Shown piece by piece: positions 1 to 10,620 of a stretch of DNA of 41,657 nucleotides. This DNA comes from Pseudomonadota bacterium (lineage in GTDB: Bacteria > Pseudomonadota > Gammaproteobacteria > Xanthomonadales > Rhodanobacteraceae), in the NCBI GenBank assembly GCA_021805685.1, contig JAJZET010000213.1, positions 1 through 41,657 on the forward strand, given 5' to 3'. The translations under genes were made by a program, and so were the position numbers. How positions within the stretch are numbered: position 1 is the first letter of the stretch; each line of letters begins with the position of its first letter. The notes beneath the pieces are model-generated. The model ran no database searches. It saw only the letters and a program-made list of their open reading frames with translations, and was not told the origin of the DNA.

Positions 1-1
1 T

Positions 2-1930
2 CAGCAACGTCGCCGATTCGCCCTGTACCGCGTCGGGCGCAGGCGGCCCGCTCTCCGGCAGCGGCGTGTCAGGGGGCGCATTCGGCTGGGTGGCCAGCCA
101 CGCGTCGAGGATCTTGCGTGCGATCGGCCCGGCCGAGGAAGCGCCCCAGGCGCCGCGCTCCAGCAACACCGCCACCGCGATGCGTGGCTCCTCCGCCGGC
201 GTGAACATCTCGAACCACGCGCGGTGGCGGCTGGCCAGGTAGGCGAGGTTGGTGTCGTTGTTGTAGGCGTCGGTGTGGCGCGAATAGCGCTCGGCGGTGC
301 CGCTCTTGCCGGCGATGGTGTAGGGAAAGCCCTTGCCCAGCCCATAGCCGGTGCCGCGCGGATCGTTCACCACCATTTCCATGCCTTCGACCACGGCCTG
401 CCACGCGGAGGGTTCGCTGACCAGCGATGGCCCCTGCGGCGGATCGGGCAGCAGCTTCTTGGGCGCCCCCACCCCGGCCTGCGTGGCCATCACCAACCGG
501 GGCGCATGCGGCACGCCATGCCCGGCCAGCGTCGCCAATGCGTGCGCAAGCTGCAGCGGCGTCACTGCCCAGTAGCCCTGGCCGATGCCGGCGATCATCG
601 TTTCGCCGGGGTACCACGGCTTCCTGAAGTGTTTGGCCTTCCATGCGCTCGACGGCAGCACGCCGCTGGCCTCGTTGTCGAGATCGATGCCGGTGGGCTT
701 GCCGAAGCCGAACTTGCTCATCCACGCGCTGAAGCGGTCGATGCCCATGTCCACCGCCAGCTTGTAGAAATAGGTGTTCACCGACCACATGATGGCCATG
801 CGCAGATTGACCGTGCCGAAGCCGCCGCGGCGGTCGTCGCGGCGGCAGAACGTGGTACCCGGCAGGCACCACGTGCCGGTGGAAAGCACGGTATCCGCCG
901 GCGTGCGCAGGCCCAGCTCCAGTCCGCCCAGGGCCAGGTAGGGCTTCACCGTGGACCCGGGCGGATACACCCCGCGCAGCGCGCGGTTGAGCAGCGGCTT
1001 GTCCGGCGCGCTGGTCAGCGCGTTGTAGTCGGCATGGCTGATGCCGTCCACGAACAGGTTGGGATCGAAGGTCGGCTCGCTGACCATCGCCAGCACCTGG
1101 CCATTGCGCGGATCGATGGCCACCGCCGCACCGGGCTGGCCGCCCAGCGCCTTCTCGGCGGCCTTCTGGATGCGCGCGTCGATACTGAGGTAGATGTTCT
1201 TGCCGGGCGTGGCCGGGTGCGTCTGCAGCACGCGCTGGGTACGCCCGTCGGCGTTCACCTCGACCAGCTCGTAGCCCGGCGTACCGTGCAGCACGTCCTC
1301 GTAGGAACGCTCGATGCCGGTGCGACCTACGTGGGTGGTGCCCTTGTAGCGCGCCGGATCAAGGTGCTCGAGGTCGTCCGCGTCGATGCGCGAGACATAG
1401 CCGATCACATGCGCGAACAGTCCGCCCATCGGATAGCGGCGGTTGAGGTAGGGCACCACGTCCACCCCGGGGAAGCGCCAACGGTTCACCGCAAAGCGGT
1501 CGATCTCGTCCTCGGTGAGGCGCATCTTCAGCGGCACGCTTTCGAAGCGGCGACTTTGCTTCAGCTGCTTGTGGAACGCGTCGAGGTCATCCTGGCTGAG
1601 CGGGATCACCTTCTCCAGACGCGCCAGCATCGCCTTCATGTCCGTGACCTGCTCGGGCACCACTTCGAGCCGGAACGCAGGCACGTTGTTGGCCAGCAGC
1701 ACGCCGTTGCGGTCGTAGATCAGCCCCCGCGCCGGGGGAATCGGGATCGGTTTGACGCGGTTGTTCTCCGAGCGCGCGGCGAACTCGTCGTAGCGCGTCA
1801 CCTGCAGGGTCACGTAGCGCCCGATCAGGCCGAGCAGGCCGAGCAGGATCAGCGCGAAGCCCGCCAGCGCGCGGCGGCGGAACAACTCGCCTTCGCTGCG
1901 TGAATCCTTGATCGCGCGGCGCGGCTTCAT
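2..1930 (-). CDS. mrdA: Penicillin-binding protein 2, 3' end off the window
   Basis: Peptidoglycan D,D-transpeptidase of the elongasome, anchored in the inner membrane. Reading leftwards from ATG at 1930 the frame stays open to the window edge for 643 codons. It starts MKPRRAIKDSRSEGELFRRR, has one membrane segment at about residues 21-40, then a PBP dimerisation region. The transpeptidase motifs are all present: STVK with Ser326, SVN at 383-385 and KSGT at 542-545, almost the same spacing as in E. coli PBP2 (Ser330, KSGT 544-547). The TGA seen at bases 3-1 is out of frame, so the true stop lies beyond the window. It begins one base after the mreD stop, as last visible gene of mreBCD-mrdA. 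The C-terminal tail is Pro/Ala-rich and slightly longer than in E. coli. Identification is secure. Confidence 0.96.
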   Translation of the reverse strand, partial: MKPRRAIKDSRSEGELFRRRALAGFALILLGLLGLIGRYVTLQVTRYDEFAARSENNRVKPIPIPPARGLIYDRNGVLLANNVPAFRLEVVPEQVTDMKAMLARLEKVIPLSQDDLDAFHKQLKQSRRFESVPLKMRLTEDEIDRFAVNRWRFPGVDVVPYLNRRYPMGGLFAHVIGYVSRIDADDLEHLDPARYKGTTHVGRTGIERSYEDVLHGTPGYELVEVNADGRTQRVLQTHPATPGKNIYLSIDARIQKAAEKALGGQPGAAVAIDPRNGQVLAMVSEPTFDPNLFVDGISHADYNALTSAPDKPLLNRALRGVYPPGSTVKPYLALGGLELGLRTPADTVLSTGTWCLPGTTFCRRDDRRGGFGTVNLRMAIMWSVNTYFYKLAVDMGIDRFSAWMSKFGFGKPTGIDLDNEASGVLPSSAWKAKHFRKPWYPGETMIAGIGQGYWAVTPLQLAHALATLAGHGVPHAPRLVMATQAGVGAPKKLLPDPPQGPSLVSEPSAWQAVVEGMEMVVNDPRGTGYGLGKGFPYTIAGKSGTAERYSRHTDAYNNDTNLAYLASRHRAWFEMFTPAEEPRIAVAVLLERGAWGASSAGPIARKILDAWLATQPNAPPDTPLPESGPPAPDAVQGESATLL

Positions 1931-1931
1931 G

Positions 1932-2417
1932 TCACTGCAGGCGCAGACGCATGCGCAGGTCGTCCAGCAGCAGGAACAGGAACGGCCACAATGCAGCGCC
2001 CGTGAACGGGGCGAACCACCAGCTCGCCGGCGGCATCGGCGCGCCGGACAGCAGCCGCACCAGCAGCAACAGGATGCGATCGTTCAACAGCAAGGCAAGC
2101 ACCGCGAGCATCTGCTGCCCCATCGTGAAGAAGCGCAGCCGCGAGCGGAACCGCAGCACGATGAATACCAGCGCACACAGCCGAAGCGCCTGCTCGCCCA
2201 GCAGCACGCCGTCGAACAGGTCGATGCCGAGGCCAAGCAAGAACGCCAGCCCCAGGCTCACACGGCCTTCCGACTCCAACGCCCAGTACAGCAGCACCAG
2301 CGCCGGCCAGTACGGCTTGAACGGCTCCAGCACCGCAGGCAATGGCACCAGCATGAACAGCAGGGCGACCAGCAGGGTGCCGGCGAACCACCACGACGTC
2401 AGCCGCTGCCGGTTCAT
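1932..2417 (-). CDS. mreD: Rod shape-determining protein MreD
   Basis: Integral inner-membrane protein of the rod elongation complex. At 161 residues it is the normal length (E. coli 162). The product starts MNRQRLTSWWFAGTLLVALL and contains about five hydrophobic segments, including a GLAFLLGLGIDLFDGVLLGE stretch typical of MreD, and ends RLRLQ. The ATG at 2417 overlaps the mreC stop as ATGA, which fixes the start and implies translational coupling. The stop is one base before mrdA. A longer upstream reading of the same frame runs through mreC and is not real. Confidence 0.95.
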   Translation of the reverse strand: MNRQRLTSWWFAGTLLVALLFMLVPLPAVLEPFKPYWPALVLLYWALESEGRVSLGLAFLLGLGIDLFDGVLLGEQALRLCALVFIVLRFRSRLRFFTMGQQMLAVLALLLNDRILLLLVRLLSGAPMPPASWWFAPFTGAALWPFLFLLLDDLRMRLRLQ

Positions 2418-3442
2418 CGGGTGCTCCCGGCCGCCGCGGGTGCTGCCGACGGCAGCGACGCGGACGCGGCGGGGCGCGCCGGTGGCGTCCGCGCGATGGC
2501 GGCCGACGCGGCAGCTGCCGGTGCGACGCTGGCGCCCGGCGCCGGCGCCAGCGCCGCCGGCGGCCCGGCCGGAACCGCGGGCGCGGGCGGGCCATCCGGC
2601 TCGGCCTGGTCGTGCAGCAGGAGCACGTCTTCGCTGCGGTCGATGTCGGCCGCCGGCCGCACCCGGGCCACGCGGAACATGCCCGTGCTGTCCGTCGTCA
2701 CCGCCGTCACCTTGCCCACCGGGAAGCCCGGCGGGAAGCGGCCACCCAGGCCGGAAGTGAGCAGCCGGTCGCCCGGCCGCACGTCGGCTGATAGCGGGAT
2801 ATTCGGCAGCACCAGTCCGCTGCCGTCGCGTGCGCCATAGGCCACGGTGCGCAGGCCGGAGCGCTCGACCACCACCGGAATCGCGTGCACGGGATCGGTT
2901 ACCAGCATCACCACCGAGGTGGTCGGCAGCACGTCGATCACCTGCCCCATCACGCCGTGCGCGTCGATCACCGGCTGGCCCGGCTTCACGCCATCGCGGG
3001 CACCGAGGTTCAGCACCAGCCGCTGCTGCCAGGCGCCAAGGTCCACGCCGACCACGCGCGCCAGTTGCACCTTGAGGCCGAGGCTGCGCCGGGTATCCAG
3101 CAGTTCCTTCAAGTGCAGGTTCTGCTCGGCCACGCTCGCCATGCGGTTGAGCCGCGCATTGGCAAGCAACAAGTCCTCGCGCAGGCGCTGGTTCTGTTCG
3201 GTGAGCAGCTTGCGGTCGGCGAACGCCACGCTCAGCGTGCGGATGCCGGCGCCAGGCAGGTCGGCGAGCCGGTACATCGGCTCCACCACCACCGAAGCCA
3301 CGCTGCGCACGCGCCACAGCCAACCGTTGCGATGGTCCAGCACCATCAGCACCACGGCCAGTGCGAGATAGACGATCAGCCGCAGCGTGCCCGCGGCATT
3401 GCCGGCGAACAGGGGCGAGGATTCGTCGCGGGTACGCGCCAT
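2414..3442 (-). CDS. mreC: Rod shape-determining protein MreC
   Basis: Bitopic scaffold protein linking cytoplasmic MreB to the periplasmic peptidoglycan synthases. It has 342 residues (E. coli 367). Visible order: short cytoplasmic N-terminus, one membrane helix at about 20-36, a coiled-coil region at about 77-118, then the two-barrel periplasmic domain (ARVVGVDLGAWQQRLVLNLG, then VIDAHGVMGQVIDVLPTTS). The last 70 or so residues are almost only Ala, Pro and Ser and look disordered; this tail is longer than the core fold needs. It follows mreB after 12 bases and overlaps mreD as ATGA. Confidence 0.95.
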   Translation of the reverse strand: MARTRDESSPLFAGNAAGTLRLIVYLALAVVLMVLDHRNGWLWRVRSVASVVVEPMYRLADLPGAGIRTLSVAFADRKLLTEQNQRLREDLLLANARLNRMASVAEQNLHLKELLDTRRSLGLKVQLARVVGVDLGAWQQRLVLNLGARDGVKPGQPVIDAHGVMGQVIDVLPTTSVVMLVTDPVHAIPVVVERSGLRTVAYGARDGSGLVLPNIPLSADVRPGDRLLTSGLGGRFPPGFPVGKVTAVTTDSTGMFRVARVRPAADIDRSEDVLLLHDQAEPDGPPAPAVPAGPPAALAPAPGASVAPAAAASAAIARTPPARPAASASLPSAAPAAAGSTR

Positions 3443-3454
3443 CGTGGACGCGAT

Positions 3455-4525
<1,071 letters not shown>

Positions 4526-4542
4526 TTAAAAACAAGCTCACC

Positions 4543-4571
4543 AGTCTAGTCAGCGCGCCCCCCGCGTGCAA
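4543..4571 (-). promoter_or_regulatory. Predicted sigma-70 promoter of mreB
   Basis: On the minus strand the sequence reads TTGCAC, 17 bases, TAGACT. The -10 box matches TATAAT at 4 of 6 positions; the -35 keeps the TTG. The distance to the mreB ATG (4501) leaves a leader of about 35 bases. Seen in sequence; promoter function is inferred. Confidence 0.5.
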
Positions 4572-4653
4572 CCGGAAAGACGTTAAAAAACCCTTGCGCG
4601 ACGCTGCCTTCCGCACATTCCCGAGACTTCGCCTCAGCTCCGCGGATTCGCCA

Positions 4654-4667
4654 TGAACGCCCGTTCA
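4654..4667. promoter_or_regulatory. Perfect 6-bp inverted repeat upstream of the PfkB-family kinase
   Basis: TGAACG and CGTTCA separated by two bases form a perfect palindrome about 70 bases upstream of the kinase ATG. It sits just before a weak -10-like TACGAT (4671-4676). It could be an operator, but no family of regulator is recognised and a 12-base match can arise by chance. Confidence 0.25.
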
Positions 4668-4738
4668 CGATACGATGCGAACCTTTGCCGGCCGCTGCAG
4701 CGCGAGCCGCCTACCATCGCTGGGGCAATCACCGAACC

Positions 4739-5674
4739 ATGTCTGCCGTCATCTGCGGATCGCTGGCCTACGACACCATCATGGTGTTCCAGGACCAATT
4801 CAAGAACCACATCCTGCCCGACCAGATGCACATCCTGAATGTGTCGTTCCTGGTGCCGCGGATGCGCCGCGAGTTCGGCGGCTGCGCCGGCAACATCGCC
4901 TACAACCTGAAGCTGCTGGGTGGCGACCCGCTGCCGGTGGCCGCGGTGGGCCAGGACTTCGCGCCCTACCGCGCGCACATGGAAAAGTGCGGCATCCCGC
5001 TCGACCGCGTGCGCGTGTTCGACGACCAGTTCACCCCGCAGTGCTTCATCACCACCGACCTGGACAACAACCAGATCACCGCCTTCCATCCCGGCGCGAT
5101 GTCCAGCGCGCACGACAACCACGTGCGCGAGATCCCGGACATCGACTTCGCCATCGTCGCCCCCGACGGCCGCGAGGCGATGCTGCAGCACGTGGACGAA
5201 TTCGCCGCCCGCGGCGTGCCGTTCATCTTCGACCCGGGCCAGGCGATGCCGCTGTTCAGCGGCGACGAGTTCCGCGCGATGATCGAAAAGGCGACCTACG
5301 TGATCGTCAACGACTACGAGTCGCAGCTGCTGCAGACGCGCACCGGCTGGAGCGCCCTGGAAATCGCCAGCCGCGTGAAGGCCTACGTGGTCACGCTGGG
5401 GCCGCGCGGCTCGCTGATCCATGCCGACGGAACCATCCACGAGATCCCGCCGGCGCAGGAGCGCCGGGTCGTCGATCCCACCGGCTGCGGCGACGCCTAC
5501 CGCGCCGGCCTGATCTTCGGCATCATGCGCGGCAAGGACTGGCCTACGGTGGGCCGCATGGCGTCGCTGATGGGCGCGCTCAAGGTCGAACATCCGGGCA
5601 CGCAGAACCAGCGCTTCGACTACGCGCAGTTCGCCACCGCATTCAACCAGCAGTTCGGCTACGCGCTGGACTGA
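4739..5674 (+). CDS. PfkB-family carbohydrate/nucleoside kinase
   Basis: ATP-dependent kinase of the ribokinase/PfkB superfamily, 311 residues from the ATG at 4739 (MSAVICGSLAYDTIMVFQDQ). PfkB signature 1 is the GGCAGNIAYNLKLLGG region; signature 2 is DPTGCGDAYRAGL, with Asp252 as the expected catalytic base and the preceding Gly-Cys-Gly forming the anion hole. The start is chosen because the N-terminal beta strand of the fold begins there; a GTG-type extension upstream adds non-conserved residues. Close relatives in this order are usually called adenosine kinase or carbohydrate kinase, and the substrate cannot be told from sequence. It is monocistronic, convergent with glpK and divergent from mreB. 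Confidence 0.9.
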   Translation: MSAVICGSLAYDTIMVFQDQFKNHILPDQMHILNVSFLVPRMRREFGGCAGNIAYNLKLLGGDPLPVAAVGQDFAPYRAHMEKCGIPLDRVRVFDDQFTPQCFITTDLDNNQITAFHPGAMSSAHDNHVREIPDIDFAIVAPDGREAMLQHVDEFAARGVPFIFDPGQAMPLFSGDEFRAMIEKATYVIVNDYESQLLQTRTGWSALEIASRVKAYVVTLGPRGSLIHADGTIHEIPPAQERRVVDPTGCGDAYRAGLIFGIMRGKDWPTVGRMASLMGALKVEHPGTQNQRFDYAQFATAFNQQFGYALD

Positions 5675-5676
5675 CC

Positions 5677-5698
5677 CGCAGGAGCGCATGCTCCTGCG
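5677..5698. terminator. Hairpin between convergent kinase and glpK genes
   Basis: CGCAGGAGC and GCTCCTGCG form a perfect 9-bp stem around a GCAT loop, starting two bases after the kinase stop and 33 bases beyond the glpK stop. There is no U tract on either side, so it may be a 3'-end stabiliser rather than a strong intrinsic terminator. A second small stem, GGCGT/ACGCC, follows at about 5714-5725. Confidence 0.55.
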
Positions 5699-5730
5699 TC
5701 ACCGGTCCCGACCCGGCGTGTACGCCGCCT

Positions 5731-7230
<1,500 letters not shown>

Positions 7231-7271
7231 GGGTCACCTCGTGCGCGGGCAATGCACGAAGATTAACAAGA

Positions 7272-7301
7272 CGGCGGCGCGGCGTTTCCGCCGCGCCGCC
7301 G
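7272..7301 (-). terminator. Long perfect GC hairpin downstream of the small exported protein
   Basis: A perfect 13-bp stem with a four-base loop lies 26 bases beyond the stop of the 117-residue exported-protein gene. Read on the minus strand the loop is GAAA, a GNRA tetraloop, and the stem is followed by GTCTTGTT. Very stable; a likely terminator or 3'-end stabiliser of that gene. It also lies upstream of glpK. Confidence 0.65.
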
Positions 7302-7326
7302 CCTGCTCAACCCGGGGATGACCGGC

Positions 7327-7680
7327 TTACCAGGTACGTACGTCACCCACGCTGGCGGTGAAGCTGTTCGCGTCCGGGGTGGGATGGAACATGCGCCCCA
7401 GGTCGAAGGTCACCGTGCCGCCTGCGGGGATGTTGGAGGTGCCTGCCGGCCATGCCTGCCGGCTCTGCAGCACCTTGCCCGAAGCGTCCTTGACGTCGAT
7501 GTGGACCTGCGCGGCCGCCGCGGCGGCGCAGTTGTTGACCAGTTCGCCGCGCAGGATCATGCGTCCACCGGCGCCGATGACCGGCTTGAAGTCCTTGATC
7601 GCGAAGTCGGTGGCCGAACAGGCAGCATGGGCGGCCAGCGGGGCCAGCAGCAGGACGGCGGCAACGACAAAAGCTTTCAT
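7327..7680 (-). CDS. Small exported FxLYD-like protein
   Basis: A 117-residue protein with a clear Sec signal peptide (MKAFVVAAVLLLAPLAAHA, cleavage after residue 19 or 20). The mature part is about 97 residues, with an Ig-like beta pattern: MILRGELVNNC, then VHIDVKDASGKVLQSR, then IPAGGTVTFDLGRMF. This resembles FxLYD-type domains of exported proteins. Two cysteines, at about 21 and 50, could form a disulphide. I do not recognise a specific function. It is a single-gene unit: a sigma-28-type promoter lies 40-66 bases upstream and a strong hairpin downstream. The promoter suggests it is made together with late flagellar genes, so an envelope role linked to motility is possible but unproven. 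Confidence 0.75.
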   Translation of the reverse strand: MKAFVVAAVLLLAPLAAHAACSATDFAIKDFKPVIGAGGRMILRGELVNNCAAAAAAQVHIDVKDASGKVLQSRQAWPAGTSNIPAGGTVTFDLGRMFHPTPDANSFTASVGDVRTW

Positions 7681-7719
7681 GCAAGGCTCCGGTGGACGGT
7701 GAAAAGCGTGATGTCCACG

Positions 7720-7746
7720 TATTCGGTTGCCGTGCGGAAAACTTTA
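7720..7746 (-). promoter_or_regulatory. Predicted sigma-28 (FliA) promoter of the small exported protein
   Basis: Minus strand: TAAAGTTT, 11 bases, ACCGAATA. The -35 is a perfect match to the E. coli sigma-28 consensus TAAAGTTT-N11-GCCGATAA; the -10 keeps the CCGA core and matches 5 of 8. Predicted leader about 33 bases. It lies in the gap after the STAS gene stop (7782), so it serves only the exported-protein gene. Confidence 0.6.
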
Positions 7747-7781
7747 GTCTCCACGGCGTGGCGCGGTCTTGCCCTGCCGGC

Positions 7782-8087
7782 TCAGTGCAGCACGAACAGC
7801 TTGTCGAAGCCGGCCACGCGCAACGTGCTGCGCAGCTCGCCCGACGCGTTGACGATGCGGATGTCGGCGCGGTCGGCGCCGGCGTGCTCGCGCAGCAGCA
7901 GCAGCATGCCCAGCGCGGAACTGTCCATGCCGGTGACCTCGCCGAGGTCGACCACGTAGCTGCGTGCACGCCGACCCTCGCCCAGGCAGGCGTCGTGGAA
8001 ATCGCGATGGATGCTGAAGTCGAAGCGCTCGCCCAGCTGCAGGGTGAGGCAGTCGAGCTCGGCGTCGTGGTGGACAATGAGACTCAT
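7782..8087 (-). CDS. STAS-domain protein, last gene of the chemosensory locus
   Basis: A 101-residue single STAS domain, the fold of anti-sigma-factor antagonists such as SpoIIAA. Start ATG 8087 (MSLIVHHDAELDCLTLQLGE) has AGGAA at a good distance upstream; a longer reading to 8219 has no such support and a low-complexity start. The phospho-acceptor motif is intact: GMDSSALGMLLLL, with Ser in the canonical DS position. It lies 151 bases after the MCP-like gene. STAS proteins act by binding a kinase/anti-sigma partner or a membrane receptor; no RsbW-type partner is in the window. A role in receptor-array or partner-switch signalling is inference only. Confidence 0.85.
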   Translation of the reverse strand: MSLIVHHDAELDCLTLQLGERFDFSIHRDFHDACLGEGRRARSYVVDLGEVTGMDSSALGMLLLLREHAGADRADIRIVNASGELRSTLRVAGFDKLFVLH

Positions 8088-8198
8088 CGGGGCATTTCCT
8101 GGTTCAGAACGGCGATCCGCGATGGGCGGGTCGCCCGCAAATCGGACACGGCGCGCCTGGTTTGCCGCAGCCAAGCCCGGGCACGCACCGGACTCGGA

Positions 8199-8232
8199 CC
8201 GGGCGGGAGAACGCTGCAACGCCTCCCGGCCC
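8199..8232 (-). terminator. Hairpin just after the MCP-like gene
   Basis: Beginning seven bases after the MCP-like stop on the minus strand, GGGC plus CGGGAG-type arms pair with CTCCCGCCC across a 13-base loop (about 9 bp, one bulged G). No U tract follows. It is the only plausible stop signal between the MCP-like gene and the STAS gene; readthrough is likely. Confidence 0.35.
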
Positions 8233-8238
8233 GCATGG

Positions 8239-9429
8239 TCAGAAAAGTTCGATTTCGCCGGCGTCCATCGAGTTCTGCAGCGCAGGACCGCGGGAACGCA
8301 GGCGCGCCTTCTCGCGCTGGATCGCCAACCGGTTGCGCACGTTCTGCGCGCGCTCCTCCAGCGCCTCGGCTTCCAGCGTGGCGCAGGCCAGTTCCTCGAT
8401 GTCGCGGGTGCACTCGCTGGTGACCTCCTGCAGCTCGACCAGGCGCTCGCGGGTCTGCCCGATCAGCTGGCGCAGGATGTCCTCGAACTGCAGCGAACGC
8501 ACCGTGGTGGACACGTCGCTGGTGAGGCCACGGCTGATCTCGACCACCTGATCGGCCACCTTGCTGGTGCGCGCGTCACTCTCGGTGACGTGCGCCGTCA
8601 TCGCGTCGATGCCGCCCTTGGCCGACAGCGCCACGTTGAGATCCTGCGAGGCCATCGTGCCGATCAGGCCGCGCAGGTGCTCCATCGCGGTGCGGGCGCG
8701 CTCGACGTGGCCGCCGATGCGCTCGTTGAGCTGGTTCGAGTTGCTGGCCAGGTTGCGAATCTCGCCGGCCACCACGGCGAAGCCACGGCCGGACTCGCCG
8801 GCGCGCGCCGCTTCGATGGCGGCATTCAGGGCCAGCAGGTTGGTTTCCTCGGCGATCGTGCTGACGTTCTTGAGCAGGCCGAACACCGCGTCCATTTCCT
8901 TCGCCATGCCGTCGATGCGGTAGACGATGCGCAGGCTCTCGCGCGACATCTGTACGATCATGCCCACGAAATGTTCCAGCAGGTCGCCGGTGCGCGCGGC
9001 GAAATCCTGTACCGATACGCCGCCGTCCTGCACGTCGATGATCTGCTTGAGCAGCGACTGCTGCAGCGCGGTCTTGCTGGACAGGCCGTCGAAGCCGCCG
9101 CCAAGTTCGGACACCGCGTCGCGCAGCAGGTCCAGGCACTGGTGCAGCTCGCGGGTGGCGTGGCCGAGCTCGTCCACCAAAGCCGTACGCACGTCTTCCA
9201 GCGCTTCACGCACCGGACCGGCACCCGCCGGTACCGCGGCGGCAGCCGGTGCGGCAGCCTCGGCCGGTGCCTGGGCGCGCGTCGCGACGAACCAGGCCGC
9301 AGTAAGCGCCAGCACCACCAGCGGCGCCAGCCAGGCCGGATGCCAGATCAGGGTGAGCAACAGGGCGACCGCGCTGGCGATCCAGCCGGCCAGCGGGTTT
9401 CGGAAAATGGTGGCGGGAACGAATGACAT
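8239..9429 (-). CDS. Methyl-accepting-chemotaxis-like signalling protein without a periplasmic sensor
   Basis: A 396-residue protein with two closely spaced hydrophobic segments at about 13-30 and 33-48 joined by a turn, so almost nothing is exposed to the periplasm. After a short Ala/Pro linker comes an all-helical cytoplasmic part with the MCP hairpin tip [20 protein letters not shown] followed by [15 protein letters not shown]. The C-terminal part ([20 protein letters not shown]) departs from ordinary MCPs. The protein ends [10 protein letters not shown]. It follows cheB after 15 bases. With no sensor domain it may read membrane state or a partner protein. The terminal GEIELF matches the end of CheD (GEVELF). 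Confidence 0.88.
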   Translation of the reverse strand: MSFVPATIFRNPLAGWIASAVALLLTLIWHPAWLAPLVVLALTAAWFVATRAQAPAEAAAPAAAAVPAGAGPVREALEDVRTALVDELGHATRELHQCLDLLRDAVSELGGGFDGLSSKTALQQSLLKQIIDVQDGGVSVQDFAARTGDLLEHFVGMIVQMSRESLRIVYRIDGMAKEMDAVFGLLKNVSTIAEETNLLALNAAIEAARAGESGRGFAVVAGEIRNLASNSNQLNERIGGHVERARTAMEHLRGLIGTMASQDLNVALSAKGGIDAMTAHVTESDARTSKVADQVVEISRGLTSDVSTTVRSLQFEDILRQLIGQTRERLVELQEVTSECTRDIEELACATLEAEALEERAQNVRNRLAIQREKARLRSRGPALQNSMDAGEIELF

Positions 9430-9444
9430 GATCCTTGATCCGGG

Positions 9445-10548
9445 TCAGGCGCCTTTGGCGCTGGCAGTGGAGCCAAGATGGACGTGGTGCGCCAGCGCGA
9501 GCAGGCGGGCTGCAATCTGGTCGATCGGGAGCATTTCCGCAGCGGCGCCGAGCTTCCACGCGGCACCCGGCATGCCCCACACCACCGAGCTGGCCTCGTC
9601 CTGCACCAGGGTGGCGGCGCCGGCCTGGCGCAGTTCGAGCAGGCCGCGCGCGCCGTCGTCGCCCATGCCGGTGAGCAGGGCGGCCACGGTGGCCTTGCCC
9701 ACGCTGGCCGCCATGGAGCGGAACAGTACGTCCACGCTGGGCTTGTGGCGGTTCACCGGCGGACCGTCGTGCAGGCGGCACACGTACCTGGCGCCGTCCC
9801 ACATGGCCAGCAGGTGATGGCTGCCGGGCGCGATGTAGGCGGAGCCCTGCTGGATCGGCTGGCCGTCCTGCGCCTCGCACACGCGCATGGCCGAGCAGCG
9901 GTCCATGCGCGCAGCGAACGGCCCGCTGAAGGCGGCGGGGATGTGTTGCGTCACCAGGATCGGCGGCGCGTCCGGCGGCATCATCTCCAGCACCACGCGC
10001 ACCGCCTCGGTACCGCCGGTGGAGGCACCGATGGCGATGATCGGGCTGCCGCCGCGGCTGCCAGCCACCTGCGTGCGCGGCAGCACCGCATCGGCCGAGA
10101 GGCGCGGCGCCACGTCCAGCTTGCGCACCGTGGTCCGCGCCTGCGGCCGGGCCTTGGCGGCGTGCTTGACCTTGGCGCAGAGCTCCTGCGCGGCATCGCC
10201 GAAGCTGGCGGCCAGGTCGGTGTTCGGCTTGGCATAGAAATCCACCGCCCCCAATTCCAGCGCGCGCAGCGTGATGTCCGCGCCGGCGGTGGTGAGGGTC
10301 GACACCATCACCACCGGCATCGGCCGCAGCCGCATCAGGTTTTCGAGGAACGTGAGGCCGTCCATGCGTGGCATCTCGACGTCCAGGGTGAGCACGTCGG
10401 GATCCAGCTGCTTGATCTTGTCGCGGGCAATCAGCGGATCGGGCGCCGTGCCCACCACTTCGATCTCCGGGTCGCAGGCGAGCATCGTCGACATCAGCTT
10501 GCGCACCAATGCGGAATCGTCGACTACCAGTACGCGCACTTTTTCCAT
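9445..10548 (-). CDS. cheB: CheB receptor methylesterase/glutamine deamidase
   Basis: A 367-residue response-regulator enzyme that removes methyl groups from receptors when phosphorylated by CheA. Receiver domain at about 1-120 with phospho-acceptor Asp56 ([11 protein letters not shown]). Linker, then the methylesterase domain with the Ser-His-Asp triad: Ser176 in [10 protein letters not shown], His202 in [10 protein letters not shown] and Asp298 in [10 protein letters not shown]. Length is normal. It follows cheD after a 72-base gap holding a strong hairpin. It is the only cheB in the window. Confidence 0.97.
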   Translation of the reverse strand: MEKVRVLVVDDSALVRKLMSTMLACDPEIEVVGTAPDPLIARDKIKQLDPDVLTLDVEMPRMDGLTFLENLMRLRPMPVVMVSTLTTAGADITLRALELGAVDFYAKPNTDLAASFGDAAQELCAKVKHAAKARPQARTTVRKLDVAPRLSADAVLPRTQVAGSRGGSPIIAIGASTGGTEAVRVVLEMMPPDAPPILVTQHIPAAFSGPFAARMDRCSAMRVCEAQDGQPIQQGSAYIAPGSHHLLAMWDGARYVCRLHDGPPVNRHKPSVDVLFRSMAASVGKATVAALLTGMGDDGARGLLELRQAGAATLVQDEASSVVWGMPGAAWKLGAAAEMLPIDQIAARLLALAHHVHLGSTASAKGA

Positions 10549-10577
10549 TGCTCACCTTGGGCTATGCGGGGCCGAGG

Positions 10578-10609
10578 CCGGCGACGGCCCAAACGCGGGC
10601 CGCCGCCGG
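10578..10609. repeat. Strong intercistronic hairpin between cheD and cheB
   Basis: CCGGCGACGGCCC and GGGCCGCCGCCGG pair over 13 positions with a single wobble or mismatch and a six-base loop. It sits midway between the cheD stop and cheB start, in an otherwise tightly packed operon. No U tract, so it is more likely an mRNA processing or stability element than a terminator. Confidence 0.5.
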
Positions 10610-10620
10610 ACGCAACAGCG

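Noticed and set aside
1-3. TCA at the window edge read as a stop codon of mrdA
   Set aside because: It is one base out of the mrdA frame; the gene continues past the edge.
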